NCBI GenBank assembly: GCA_030637505.1
Contig: DAOWGJ010000360.1
Span: 1 to 30,211, forward strand
Origin: Holophagae bacterium
GTDB lineage: Bacteria; Acidobacteriota; Thermoanaerobaculia; Thermoanaerobaculales; Sulfomarinibacteraceae
Reading direction: 5' to 3'
DNA: 30,211 nt
The notes below the pieces were generated by a model that was not told the origin of the DNA, did no database searches, and saw only the letters and a program-made list of their open reading frames with translations. Below, in pieces: positions 22,626-29,561 of the stretch (within the stretch, counting starts at the first letter, position 1; every line of letters begins with the position of its first letter). A program made the translations under genes and the position numbers.

Positions 22626-23924
22626 TCACCTGTCGCCGGAGGCCTGAAAACGGCGGGCCACCGCCATGCCGTCGAGGATAGCGTCCTCCATTGCCGAGTA
22701 CTTCCACTCTGCCCACCGCCCCGCCAGGTGCACTCCGTGATCCGAAAAGAACCGCCGCAGACGGGCGACCGCCTGCTTTCGATCGTGGTCGAACACGACG
22801 TAGGCCGGATTGAGCACTGTCACCAATCGCTCTTCGATCAGCTCCGGCCGCAACAGGCCGATGCGGGCCAGGGCGGCCTCCCCCGTCTCGACCAGGTCCT
22901 CGTCCACCGTCACTCCAGGGTCAAGACTGATTTCGATTGATACCGTGTGACTGCCCTCCGGCGCCACCCGGCCGTGATTGGAGGGAAAGCCGACCCGGTA
23001 GAAGGGGAATTCGGGCTCCGGAAAGTAGAACCAGTGTTCGGGTCGAGGCGCCGGGCCGCGCACACCCAGGGCGACGTTGAGCACGTTGACCCATCTCAGG
23101 GCCCGACGGGCAGCCGCCACATCGTCCGGCAACGGACCGACCACGCGATCCACCAAGAAGGGAAGGGCCAGAGTGGCCGCCATCCGGTCCCACGGCAGGC
23201 GGTCCCCTTTGGCTGTCTCGACCCAACGTTCCTTGAGGTTAACCGCTACAACCTCGGTTTTGAGGCGCATATCGGAGAGTTTCTCAGCCACGGCGTCGGC
23301 CAACAAACGTATCCCTCCCTCGTGCGGGTAACGGAATCGTGCGTTATAGCCCACCGCCTGATCGTGGAGGCCAAGCGCACCATCGACGACCTCCTTGAGG
23401 TCCGGCTTCGGCACATACCTCCCGACCCAGTCCAGCGACAACTCTTCGGGCCGTGCCCGGAAGAGCTTTTCGTTATACGGAAAGAAGAAATGCCGCCCGA
23501 GACCCTCCCCGAACCGGCTCAGAACCCACTCGGAGAAATCCGTCGGGTCCGGCCCCTGCCTCGCCCATGCCTCAATGAACCCCAGGAGGCAATCCCGCCG
23601 AATCTCCGGAGGGAGGCCCCATGTGTGGATCTGAATGGGGTAGGGCGTGATCGCTCCCCCGAGATGAATCGCCGCCCGCCGAGCATGCTCGGTCAAGCGT
23701 GACCACACACCCAGTCCTTCGAGATACTCGCGGGTCTCATCCCGGGCGATATGCAGCAGGTGCCCCGTGTGGTCGAAGTGATAGGGTCCACGCTCTTCGG
23801 TCCGACAGGCCCCGCCGGGAGTGCCCTCCTTTTCCAGAACTACGGCCTGGCGGCCCGCAGCCTGCAAACGTTCCGCCGTCACCAGACCGGTCAAGCCGCC
23901 CCCGAGAATCAGCGTCCGGGTCAC
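22626..23924 (-). CDS. FAD-dependent amine-oxidase/UDP-galactopyranose-mutase-like protein
   Basis: The 432-residue protein begins with a Rossmann dinucleotide site, ILGGGLTGLVTAERL (6-20), the ADP-ribose-binding E31 and GGACRT (37-42), followed by HFDHTGHLLHI (49-59). The context and motifs (FFPYNEKLF, NLKERWVET, DHDRKQAVARLRRFF) fit the 'protoporphyrinogen oxidase-like / UGM-like' group common in O-antigen and exopolysaccharide operons. It may catalyse a UDP-sugar ring contraction, but classical UGM substrate residues cannot be verified here. GTG 23924 overlaps the WecA-like stop (GTGA); a longer in-frame reading to 24551 would lie within that gene and is rejected. Confidence 0.85.
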   Translation of the reverse strand: MTRTLILGGGLTGLVTAERLQAAGRQAVVLEKEGTPGGACRTEERGPYHFDHTGHLLHIARDETREYLEGLGVWSRLTEHARRAAIHLGGAITPYPIQIHTWGLPPEIRRDCLLGFIEAWARQGPDPTDFSEWVLSRFGEGLGRHFFFPYNEKLFRARPEELSLDWVGRYVPKPDLKEVVDGALGLHDQAVGYNARFRYPHEGGIRLLADAVAEKLSDMRLKTEVVAVNLKERWVETAKGDRLPWDRMAATLALPFLVDRVVGPLPDDVAAARRALRWVNVLNVALGVRGPAPRPEHWFYFPEPEFPFYRVGFPSNHGRVAPEGSHTVSIEISLDPGVTVDEDLVETGEAALARIGLLRPELIEERLVTVLNPAYVVFDHDRKQAVARLRRFFSDHGVHLAGRWAEWKYSAMEDAILDGMAVARRFQASGDR

Positions 23925-24925
23925 GCCTGCTCCATGTCGACCCGGGCCAGCCAGGCAAGAAATATCAGAGCCACAACGACTGAGGCCGCGATGATAATTA
24001 CGGTCGTCCGAGGGGAAACGAAGAGCACCACAATCCCCAGGGCCCCACTGATCACTGCTGCCACATAAACCACCACCACTGTCCGCGCCGTGCCCCCCCC
24101 CAGCCGTCGCCGCAAGCGCAAGGGGAAATGGTCCGGGCTGCCGTGATATATCTTGCGGCCCGCCTTGAGGCGCAAGACCGTCACGTAGGCCGTATCCAAG
24201 ATGGGCAGGGCGAGAATGAACAGCGGCGCCACCCAACCCAGGTGGTTGTGGCGGGTGTAGTCCATCACCATCGCCAGGGCCCCCAGGGTCATTCCGACGA
24301 AGAGCGAGCCTGAATCTCCGAGATAAATCTTTGCCGGGTAGAAGTTGAATTTCAAAAAACCCAGCAGGGCGCCGATCAGGGCGACCGTGAACGCCGCAAC
24401 CACCCACCGCCCGTTGAGGCTGGCCACCGCCAACAGGAATCCCGCGGCTATGATTGCCACGCCGGCAGCAAGGCCGTCCATGATGTCCATCAAATTGAAG
24501 GCGTTGGACAGACCAACCAGCCAGACGATCGTCAGCACGATCCGGGCCCACATCGGAAGGACCGCCACCTGAACCGAAATTCCCGCCCTGAGCAGCACAA
24601 AAATCGCTACGAGTTGGCCCAGCACCTTGGCCTTCGGGGTCAAGACGCCAAAGTCATCGATCAAACCCAGGGTGGCGACGATCGTCGAAGCCAGAAGGAG
24701 GGCCAATAGCTCATAGTCCAGCTCGAAGGTCATGCCGAGGGATAGCAGAAATGCAATGAAGACCGCCAGCCCCCCCAGATAGGGCACCGGCTCGGAGTGG
24801 TTTTTCAGATTTCCGTCAGGCCGATCGACCACACCAAAATCCAGCGCCGCCCGGCGCGCCATCGGCACCCCCACCAACGCCAGGAGGTAGGCCAGAAAAA
24901 ACCCAAGAATCAAGCGAATCAGCAT
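23921..24925 (-). CDS. WecA/TagO/MraY-type polyprenyl-phosphate sugar-1-phosphate transferase
   Basis: This 334-residue integral-membrane protein has about ten to eleven helices and the family's cytoplasmic motifs: GNLKNHSEPVPYLGG (38-52), LIDDFG (88-93) with the Mg-binding aspartate pair, FNLMDIMDG (143-151), YLGDSGS (201-207) and HGSPDHFPLR (261-270). It transfers a sugar-1-phosphate, usually GlcNAc-1-P, from the UDP donor to undecaprenyl phosphate, the first committed step of glycan assembly. The WecA-type HxxHH-like loop favours UDP-GlcNAc-class donors over MurNAc-pentapeptide, but this is inference. ATG 24925 overlaps the stop of the GT2 gene by 7 bp and lacks an SD, so coupling is likely. 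Confidence 0.93.
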   Translation of the reverse strand: MLIRLILGFFLAYLLALVGVPMARRAALDFGVVDRPDGNLKNHSEPVPYLGGLAVFIAFLLSLGMTFELDYELLALLLASTIVATLGLIDDFGVLTPKAKVLGQLVAIFVLLRAGISVQVAVLPMWARIVLTIVWLVGLSNAFNLMDIMDGLAAGVAIIAAGFLLAVASLNGRWVVAAFTVALIGALLGFLKFNFYPAKIYLGDSGSLFVGMTLGALAMVMDYTRHNHLGWVAPLFILALPILDTAYVTVLRLKAGRKIYHGSPDHFPLRLRRRLGGGTARTVVVVYVAAVISGALGIVVLFVSPRTTVIIIAASVVVALIFLAWLARVDMEQA

Positions 24926-25863
24926 GGTAGATCAGACAGTCTCTTCCTCGATCGTCGCCCCCGACCCCGCAGCTCCCTCCACACCAACGGCCACCGCTTG
25001 CCGAGGTGGCGCACGAGGGAGGGCCTGCGAACAACACCGGCACCAACCAGCACGAGATCCCAGCCCGAGAGTACGGGTGCATGCCATACGAGATCAAGCC
25101 CGTGCAGGTGACGCACCAGCGTCATCCAACGGTTGGTGATGATGCACGCCTCCAACTCGGGCGGACGCCGCCAACGCAACGGGCCCGATCCGGGAGCGGC
25201 GCCGGCCCCCCGTCCATGTTCCGCTCGGGCCGACGGTTCGAAGGACACTACCCAGCCGGCGTTGTTCAAACGCCAGCCCAGTTCCAGGTCCTCCCAGAAG
25301 CAAAAGAAGCCTTCAGCCCACGGCCCACAATCCTCCATCACTGATTCCAGGGCCTCACGCCTGAACACCGCCAACGCCCCACATGCCGCCAAGACCGGAC
25401 AGGAGATCAGCCACTCCGGCCCCAGAGCTTCTCCATATCCGCGGTCTCGAACCTCCAATGCCCCTCGCTTCAACACCTGGCCCGCACTGTCGACCGTCAC
25501 CCTGTCCGGCCGAATGAGCAACGGCGCCACACACCCTACCTGAGGATTGGCGTCCATCACCGCAGCGGACCGCTCGAAGCACCCGGGCGCCACCCGTACG
25601 TCGGGGTTCATGAAGGCCACATACTCCTCCCGTTCCCGAACGAGCCCATAGCCCCTGTTGCACCCTCCGGCAAAACCCGTGTTTTCGTCGAGCGCGACGA
25701 CCTGCACCCGGTCTCCGCCAACCCGCCGAGCCACCTCGACCGACCGATCCGTCGAGGCGTTGTCGATCACGACCAGGGGCCCGGTACGCTCAACCCGGGC
25801 GAGCGCCTCCAAACACCTCCCGATATCCTTCTCGGAATTGTGAGAAACAATGACGACGGCCAT
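24919..25863 (-). CDS. Glycosyltransferase family 2 (rhamnosyltransferase-like)
   Basis: The 314-residue GT-A protein has AVVIVSHNSEKDIGRCLEAL (2-21), VIDNASTDRS (32-41), NTGFAGGCNRGYG (61-73), the metal-binding MNPDVR (85-90, DxD-like) and FCFWEDLELGWRL (187-199), where the acidic pair fits the catalytic ED of the WbbL/RfbF rhamnosyltransferase group. A basic C-terminal ~60 residues may attach to the membrane. It is first in the polysaccharide operon. ATG 25863 is preceded at 6 nt by TAGAGT and has no SD, suggesting a leaderless transcript. Donor sugar is unknown; dTDP-rhamnose is a guess from family resemblance. Confidence 0.92.
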   Translation of the reverse strand: MAVVIVSHNSEKDIGRCLEALARVERTGPLVVIDNASTDRSVEVARRVGGDRVQVVALDENTGFAGGCNRGYGLVREREEYVAFMNPDVRVAPGCFERSAAVMDANPQVGCVAPLLIRPDRVTVDSAGQVLKRGALEVRDRGYGEALGPEWLISCPVLAACGALAVFRREALESVMEDCGPWAEGFFCFWEDLELGWRLNNAGWVVSFEPSARAEHGRGAGAAPGSGPLRWRRPPELEACIITNRWMTLVRHLHGLDLVWHAPVLSGWDLVLVGAGVVRRPSLVRHLGKRWPLVWRELRGRGRRSRKRLSDLPC

Positions 25864-25964
25864 GAGAAAACTCTAACACCCTCCGTCCATGACGGTACCG
25901 CGTTTGCCGCAGAATCCGTCTGAGGGAATCAAGGAGGATGTATGGAATTGAGGGGTTAGACGAG
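25864..25964. other. Short intergenic region between FG-GAP gene and polysaccharide operon
   Basis: These 101 bases between two minus-strand genes contain the -10 box at 25870-25875. I see no terminator hairpin for the FG-GAP gene, so read-through into the GT2 operon is possible. Confidence 0.5.
25870..25875 (-). promoter_or_regulatory. -10 box for a leaderless polysaccharide operon transcript
   Basis: On the minus strand TAGAGT (25875-25870) is followed by TTTCTC and then ATG 25863. The 6-nt gap puts the transcription start on the start codon. No -35 or SD is visible. Confidence 0.45.
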
Positions 25965-27257
25965 CTACGGCACGCTTACCGACCATTCGCCGAGGCCGCC
26001 GTTTTCGAAGCCCGCACCGAAGATCTCCAAAAGGTGGTACAGGTGGGCCCGACCTTCGTCACCGTCATAGGTCACGTCGTAGCCGTATTCACCAACCAGG
26101 ATACGGGTACTCTCGATGGCAACCGCTGCGCCGAAGGAGTCGATGCCCGTGTCCTCGGGCGGCAGCAGCGTGCCGATTAGAGTCCACTCGGCCGGGTTCG
26201 TCCAGTGGAAGTCGAATACGAAGGCCGCCCCGCCCGGTACGCGCCCCCATGCCCCGATCACGGCCCGGGTCCCCCGCATCGCCACCCTGTCACCAAAATT
26301 TACACCGGCGGCGGCCGCGGGCGACGGCTTTGTGAAGAGCCATGCGCCGTTGAAGCTGTCGAAGGCGACGACAGCGCCCGCTCCAACCCCGGTTCCGTCG
26401 AAATACGGCGAACCCGCCAACACGAAGTCGCCGAGCGCAACCGACCATCCGAGGAAATCGACGGCGTCACCCTCCATCATCTTCGCCCGCTGGCCCCAGG
26501 CATCGGTGGTGGGCTCATTACGGTGAAAAAGGTAGACAGCCCCGGCGCTCGACCCGTTGGCATCTTCATGGGGCGCCCCAACCGCAACCGCGTCGCCGTT
26601 GACTGCGACCGACCAGCCGAAATAGTCCCCCTGTTGGCCATCGTCCGGCAGCAGCTCCTTGACGAAAACCCAGTTGCCATCCTGGTCGCGCTCCCACAGG
26701 TAGGCAGCGCCCACGCTGTCCGGTGAATAATTGTGATAGTGAAAGGGCGTGCCCACGACGATGCGTTGACCGTCGGTTGCCACTGACTGACCGAACTGGT
26801 CGAACGTGCCGGGATCAGGCGCAACCAGTTTGTCGACCTCGATCCACCCCTGGGCCACATCGTATTCGTAAACGTAGGCGGCGCCTGAGGCGGTGATTCC
26901 ACCGGCATGTTCGGCACGCGAACCCACGACAAGTACGCCATTCGCTGCCGCCATCGAACCGCCGAAGTAGCCGGAGGCTGGGTCGGGCAGCAGCTTTTTG
27001 TCGATCACCCAGTCACCGTCGAGATCACGCTTCATCACATACGCGGCCCCGGCCGCGTTGTCCACCTCGTCATCCCAGTCCGCTCCGGCGAAGGCCCAGG
27101 CTCCGCTCAAACCGACCGAGATTCCGTAGTGATCCCGCTGCCCGTCATCGCCGGCCATGGTCGAGTCATAGGCGTAGGCTTCGACCTGCCCAAGCGCCAC
27201 GCCTGGCGCCAAGGCGATGACCAAGACGGCCACTCCTGCGATCACAGTGGTGTACAT
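25965..27257 (-). CDS. Secreted FG-GAP/integrin-alpha-type seven-bladed propeller protein
   Basis: The 430-residue protein begins with a signal peptide (1-24, MYTTVIAGVAVLVIALAPGV then ALG). Seven repeats of the type 'FGxSVAxxGxxxxVGA' follow, e.g. YGISVGLSG, FGGSMAAANG, FGQSVATDG, FGWSVAVNG, LGWSVALGD, FGDRVAMRG and FGAAVAIES, each with a 'GAAYV/GAVYLF' strand. Seven copies match a complete beta-propeller. The end reads GFENGGLGEWSVSVP, like the 'DGFESG...W' tails I know from many exported proteins. It is probably surface-exposed or released; Asp-rich loops suggest calcium binding. ATG 27257 has GAGGAGG 7 nt upstream; a longer in-frame start at 27326 lies upstream of the likely promoter. Confidence 0.87.
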   Translation of the reverse strand: MYTTVIAGVAVLVIALAPGVALGQVEAYAYDSTMAGDDGQRDHYGISVGLSGAWAFAGADWDDEVDNAAGAAYVMKRDLDGDWVIDKKLLPDPASGYFGGSMAAANGVLVVGSRAEHAGGITASGAAYVYEYDVAQGWIEVDKLVAPDPGTFDQFGQSVATDGQRIVVGTPFHYHNYSPDSVGAAYLWERDQDGNWVFVKELLPDDGQQGDYFGWSVAVNGDAVAVGAPHEDANGSSAGAVYLFHRNEPTTDAWGQRAKMMEGDAVDFLGWSVALGDFVLAGSPYFDGTGVGAGAVVAFDSFNGAWLFTKPSPAAAAGVNFGDRVAMRGTRAVIGAWGRVPGGAAFVFDFHWTNPAEWTLIGTLLPPEDTGIDSFGAAVAIESTRILVGEYGYDVTYDGDEGRAHLYHLLEIFGAGFENGGLGEWSVSVP

Positions 27258-27294
27258 CGCTATCCTCCTCGCTGCGTAGAGAACTGTCTTCTCA

Positions 27295-27323
27295 AATATA
27301 GGTCCGTCGGAAGGGCCACGCAA
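27295..27323 (-). promoter_or_regulatory. Promoter of the FG-GAP gene (TTGCGT-17-TATATT)
   Basis: On the minus strand TTGCGT (27323-27318) and TATATT (27300-27295) are separated by 17 bp, the optimal sigma-70 spacing. Transcription would start near 27288, giving a ~30-nt UTR containing GAGGAGG before ATG 27257. This is the best -35/-10 pair in the window. Confidence 0.6.
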
Positions 27324-27401
27324 CATTTGGAATCGAGGGTTTCCGGTCTGGCCTCAAGCCCGCCATACAACCACATACGGTCTGCGATATCATCGGCCTC
27401 G

Positions 27402-28058
27402 ATGCTCAGACAGGATTACATTCTGCGAATGATCGAACAGTTGGCTCAGGCGGTCGGGCGGCTGATGGCCCGGGTCAGAACCGAGGATCCGGCGGTCGTT
27501 CATCAGGAGCTGGATGAGGTTCTCAAGGATTTGACCGGATTGAATTTTGACCTGCTGGACTCGCTGCCGCTGCCGGCCGTTCTCCAGGTTCTCGAGGCCG
27601 ACTCCGAGCCCAATCCCGCCAGGATCCTGGCCATCGCAGAGTGCTCCTTCGTCCGCGCCCATCTGGCCGACGCCGCCGACACTGCTCTCAGGATACGAGT
27701 AGCGGCCCTGACCCTTTACCTCGAAGCCCTGACCCTATTCCGCCACGAGGCGCTGGCGGCTGCCGAGAAACGAACCGAAGACCTGATCCGGGACCTCAAG
27801 TCGATCGATCTGCCGCCGGAGACCGTGGTCAGGCTGTTCCGGTACCGGGCAGCAACAGGCCGATTCGCCGACGCCGAGGATGCCCTGTTCCAACTGCTCG
27901 CTCGAGACTTGGCAAGCCCAGAGGTGATCAGCGAGGGCCAGGCATTTTATCGACGGCTCCTCACTCTCGAAGACACCCAGTTGGATGCCGGAAATCTGCC
28001 CCGCGATGAGGTCATTGACGGCCTGACTGAATTGGAAGCACTGTCAATCGGTGGTTGA
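27402..28058 (+). CDS. DUF6483-like helical protein
   Basis: The 218-residue protein is almost entirely helical, beginning LRQDYILRMIEQLAQAVGRLM, which I recognise as the N-terminal signature of DUF6483 proteins (function unknown). The rest contains TPR-like helical pairs (AIAECSFVRAHLADAADT, YRAATGRFADAEDALFQLLA). No membrane segment or catalytic motif is seen. ATG 27402 has no SD; TATCAT (27388-27393) ends 8 nt upstream, so a near-leaderless start is possible. A longer in-frame extension to 26907 is antisense to the FG-GAP gene and rejected. The following GT gene begins 28 bp after its stop with its own -10 box. Confidence 0.7.
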   Translation: MLRQDYILRMIEQLAQAVGRLMARVRTEDPAVVHQELDEVLKDLTGLNFDLLDSLPLPAVLQVLEADSEPNPARILAIAECSFVRAHLADAADTALRIRVAALTLYLEALTLFRHEALAAAEKRTEDLIRDLKSIDLPPETVVRLFRYRAATGRFADAEDALFQLLARDLASPEVISEGQAFYRRLLTLEDTQLDAGNLPRDEVIDGLTELEALSIGG

Positions 28059-28074
28059 TGCCGGCGGTCGAGAG

Positions 28075-28080
28075 CATAAT
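28075..28080 (+). promoter_or_regulatory. -10 box for a leaderless GT4-like transcript
   Basis: CATAAT (28075-28080) is followed by 6 nt and GTG 28087. It differs from TATAAT at the first position only. No SD lies between. Confidence 0.45.
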
Positions 28081-28086
28081 GGTCCG

Positions 28087-29373
28087 GTGAGAACACGCAA
28101 GGTCCTGATCCTCTCCTACTACTTTGCACCGACACCGTCGGCGGGCGCAGTCCGCATGGGCGGTTTGGTCAAATACCTGCCGTCGATGGGGTGGCAGACA
28201 ACCGTGCTGACCCCCGGACACTCGGGCCGAAGGACTGAGACACCGGATCTCGTGGAAACCGACGACGCCGACATGGCCGTTGATTTCAAACACGCCCTGG
28301 GCCTCAACAGTAAAGCGGCCTTGAAAGACCTGATGTCCGGCGGCGCCACGGCCCCGGGGACGGGTCTCCGCCTCAAGGCCCGGATGATCGACACTCTCAA
28401 GGGTCTGATGGCCTTCCCCGACACCAACCGCGGATGGATTTCCATCGCGACTGCGGCGGCACAACGGCTGATCGCCCAGCAGTCATTCGACCTGGTGCTG
28501 ACAACCTCTCCGCCCCCATCCGCCCATGTCGCCGGCAGGCGAATCAAGACCGACAGCGGCCTGCCCTGGGTGGCCGATCTACGCGACTTGTGGTCGGATG
28601 ATCGTTTTTCGACCGCACCGTTATGGCGCCGCGCTGTCGACCGACGCCACGAGCAGCGAACCCTCGGCAGGGCGAACGCCCTGGTGACCGTCTCCGAACC
28701 CCTGGCCGAGGAACTGCGGAGTCTCCATCCCGCCGTCCCGACCCATACCGTACTCAACGGATTCGATCCCGATCTGGTCAATCCGGGCGAGCCTTTGAAC
28801 GAGTGTTTTACCATCACTCATACCGGCACCTACCACCAGGGCCGACGCGACCCCTCGTTACTCTTCGAAGCCGCAGGGAATCTCATCCGGCGGGGCCGCC
28901 TTCCCCGAGATCGTTTCCGTATCCACCTTTTTGTCAAGCATGAGCCGTGGCTTCTCTCGATGGCCGATCGGCACGGGGTCGCGGACCTCCTCGAGTGCAT
29001 CCCATGGGGTTCCCACGACGACGCCATCCGGGCCCAGCGGCGGAGCCACATCCTGCTCCTTCTTCACTGGGGAGGCCCCCGCGAGGCCGGCGTCGTGACG
29101 GCCAAGGTCTTCGAGTACCTCGCGGCCCGGAGGCCGATCCTGGTTCTCGGCGGTGGCCCCGGCGCTCTGCGCGATCTCCTGGACGACACCGGGGGCGGCC
29201 TCCAGATCACCTCGGTCGAAAGGCTCGAAGACCAACTGTCGGCATGGTGGGAAGAATTCGAGCGAACGGGCTCCATCGCATGGCAGGGCAATCCTGATCG
29301 TATCGACCGTTACTCCCACGTTCGCATGGCCAGAGAGTTTGTCGACGTGTTCGAGACCGTAACGGGGCTCTGA
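28087..29373 (+). CDS. Glycosyltransferase family 4-like (GT-B)
   Basis: The 428-residue protein begins RTRKVLILSYYFAPTPSAGAVRM, the N-terminal loop of GT4-like transferases that act in capsule or O-antigen synthesis. It continues with FDLVLTTSPPPSAHVAG, LPWVADLRDLWSDDRF (a motif typical of this subgroup), VTVSEPLAEELR and a C-terminal donor-site helix REAGVVTAKVFEYLAARRPILVLG, with Glu in place of the EX7E first residue. It probably adds a sugar to a lipid-linked glycan. GTG 28087 fits the family start and has CATAAT 6 nt upstream; an in-frame GTG at 28051 overlapping the previous gene would add 12 residues. The stop directly abuts the palindromic element. Confidence 0.87.
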   Translation: MRTRKVLILSYYFAPTPSAGAVRMGGLVKYLPSMGWQTTVLTPGHSGRRTETPDLVETDDADMAVDFKHALGLNSKAALKDLMSGGATAPGTGLRLKARMIDTLKGLMAFPDTNRGWISIATAAAQRLIAQQSFDLVLTTSPPPSAHVAGRRIKTDSGLPWVADLRDLWSDDRFSTAPLWRRAVDRRHEQRTLGRANALVTVSEPLAEELRSLHPAVPTHTVLNGFDPDLVNPGEPLNECFTITHTGTYHQGRRDPSLLFEAAGNLIRRGRLPRDRFRIHLFVKHEPWLLSMADRHGVADLLECIPWGSHDDAIRAQRRSHILLLLHWGGPREAGVVTAKVFEYLAARRPILVLGGGPGALRDLLDDTGGGLQITSVERLEDQLSAWWEEFERTGSIAWQGNPDRIDRYSHVRMAREFVDVFETVTGL

Positions 29374-29557
29374 CTAGCCCGCATTTCTCACCGGTTTTCG
29401 TCACGAGGTCGTTGAGGTGCAGTGCCCAGTGGAGTTTTCGATCCGAGGGGCGCGGAGGCGTACTTGACAGTACGTTGAGCACCCCGAGGTGAGAAAGTGC
29501 CGCTGGGTGCTGCGCATCGACGGCCGCAGCAGATCACTGGTGAGAAATGCGGGCTAG
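29374..29557. mobile_element. 184-bp palindromic MITE-like element
   Basis: Terminal inverted repeats of 22 bp (29374-29395 and 29536-29557) match at 21 positions; their core is CCCGCATTTCTCACC. Inner segments also pair: GTGCCCAGTGG (about 29423-29431) with CCGCTGGGTGC (about 29500-29510), and a central hairpin CGTACT-TGAC-AGTACG (29459-29474). Both ends carry CTAG, possibly a 4-bp target duplication or part of the repeat. No reading frame of note lies inside. It starts on the base after the GT4-like stop and ends 4 bp before the aminotransferase stop, filling the convergent gap. It probably derives from a transposon, and may act as a bidirectional terminator. Confidence 0.75.
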
Positions 29558-29561
29558 AACA

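Noticed and set aside
22626..24551. Reading of the FAD enzyme as a 641-residue protein
   Set aside because: The extra N-terminal 209 residues lie inside the WecA-like gene in another frame and have no family features; the Rossmann motif begins at GTG 23924.
25930..25955. AGGAGG followed by ATG on the plus strand between the FG-GAP and GT2 genes
   Set aside because: It opens only a five-codon frame (MELRG, stop); the longer overlapping frame from 25938 is antisense to the FG-GAP gene.
26907..28058. Extension of the DUF6483-type protein upstream to 26907
   Set aside because: That part is antisense to the FG-GAP gene; the family start is LRQDYILRMIEQ at 27402.
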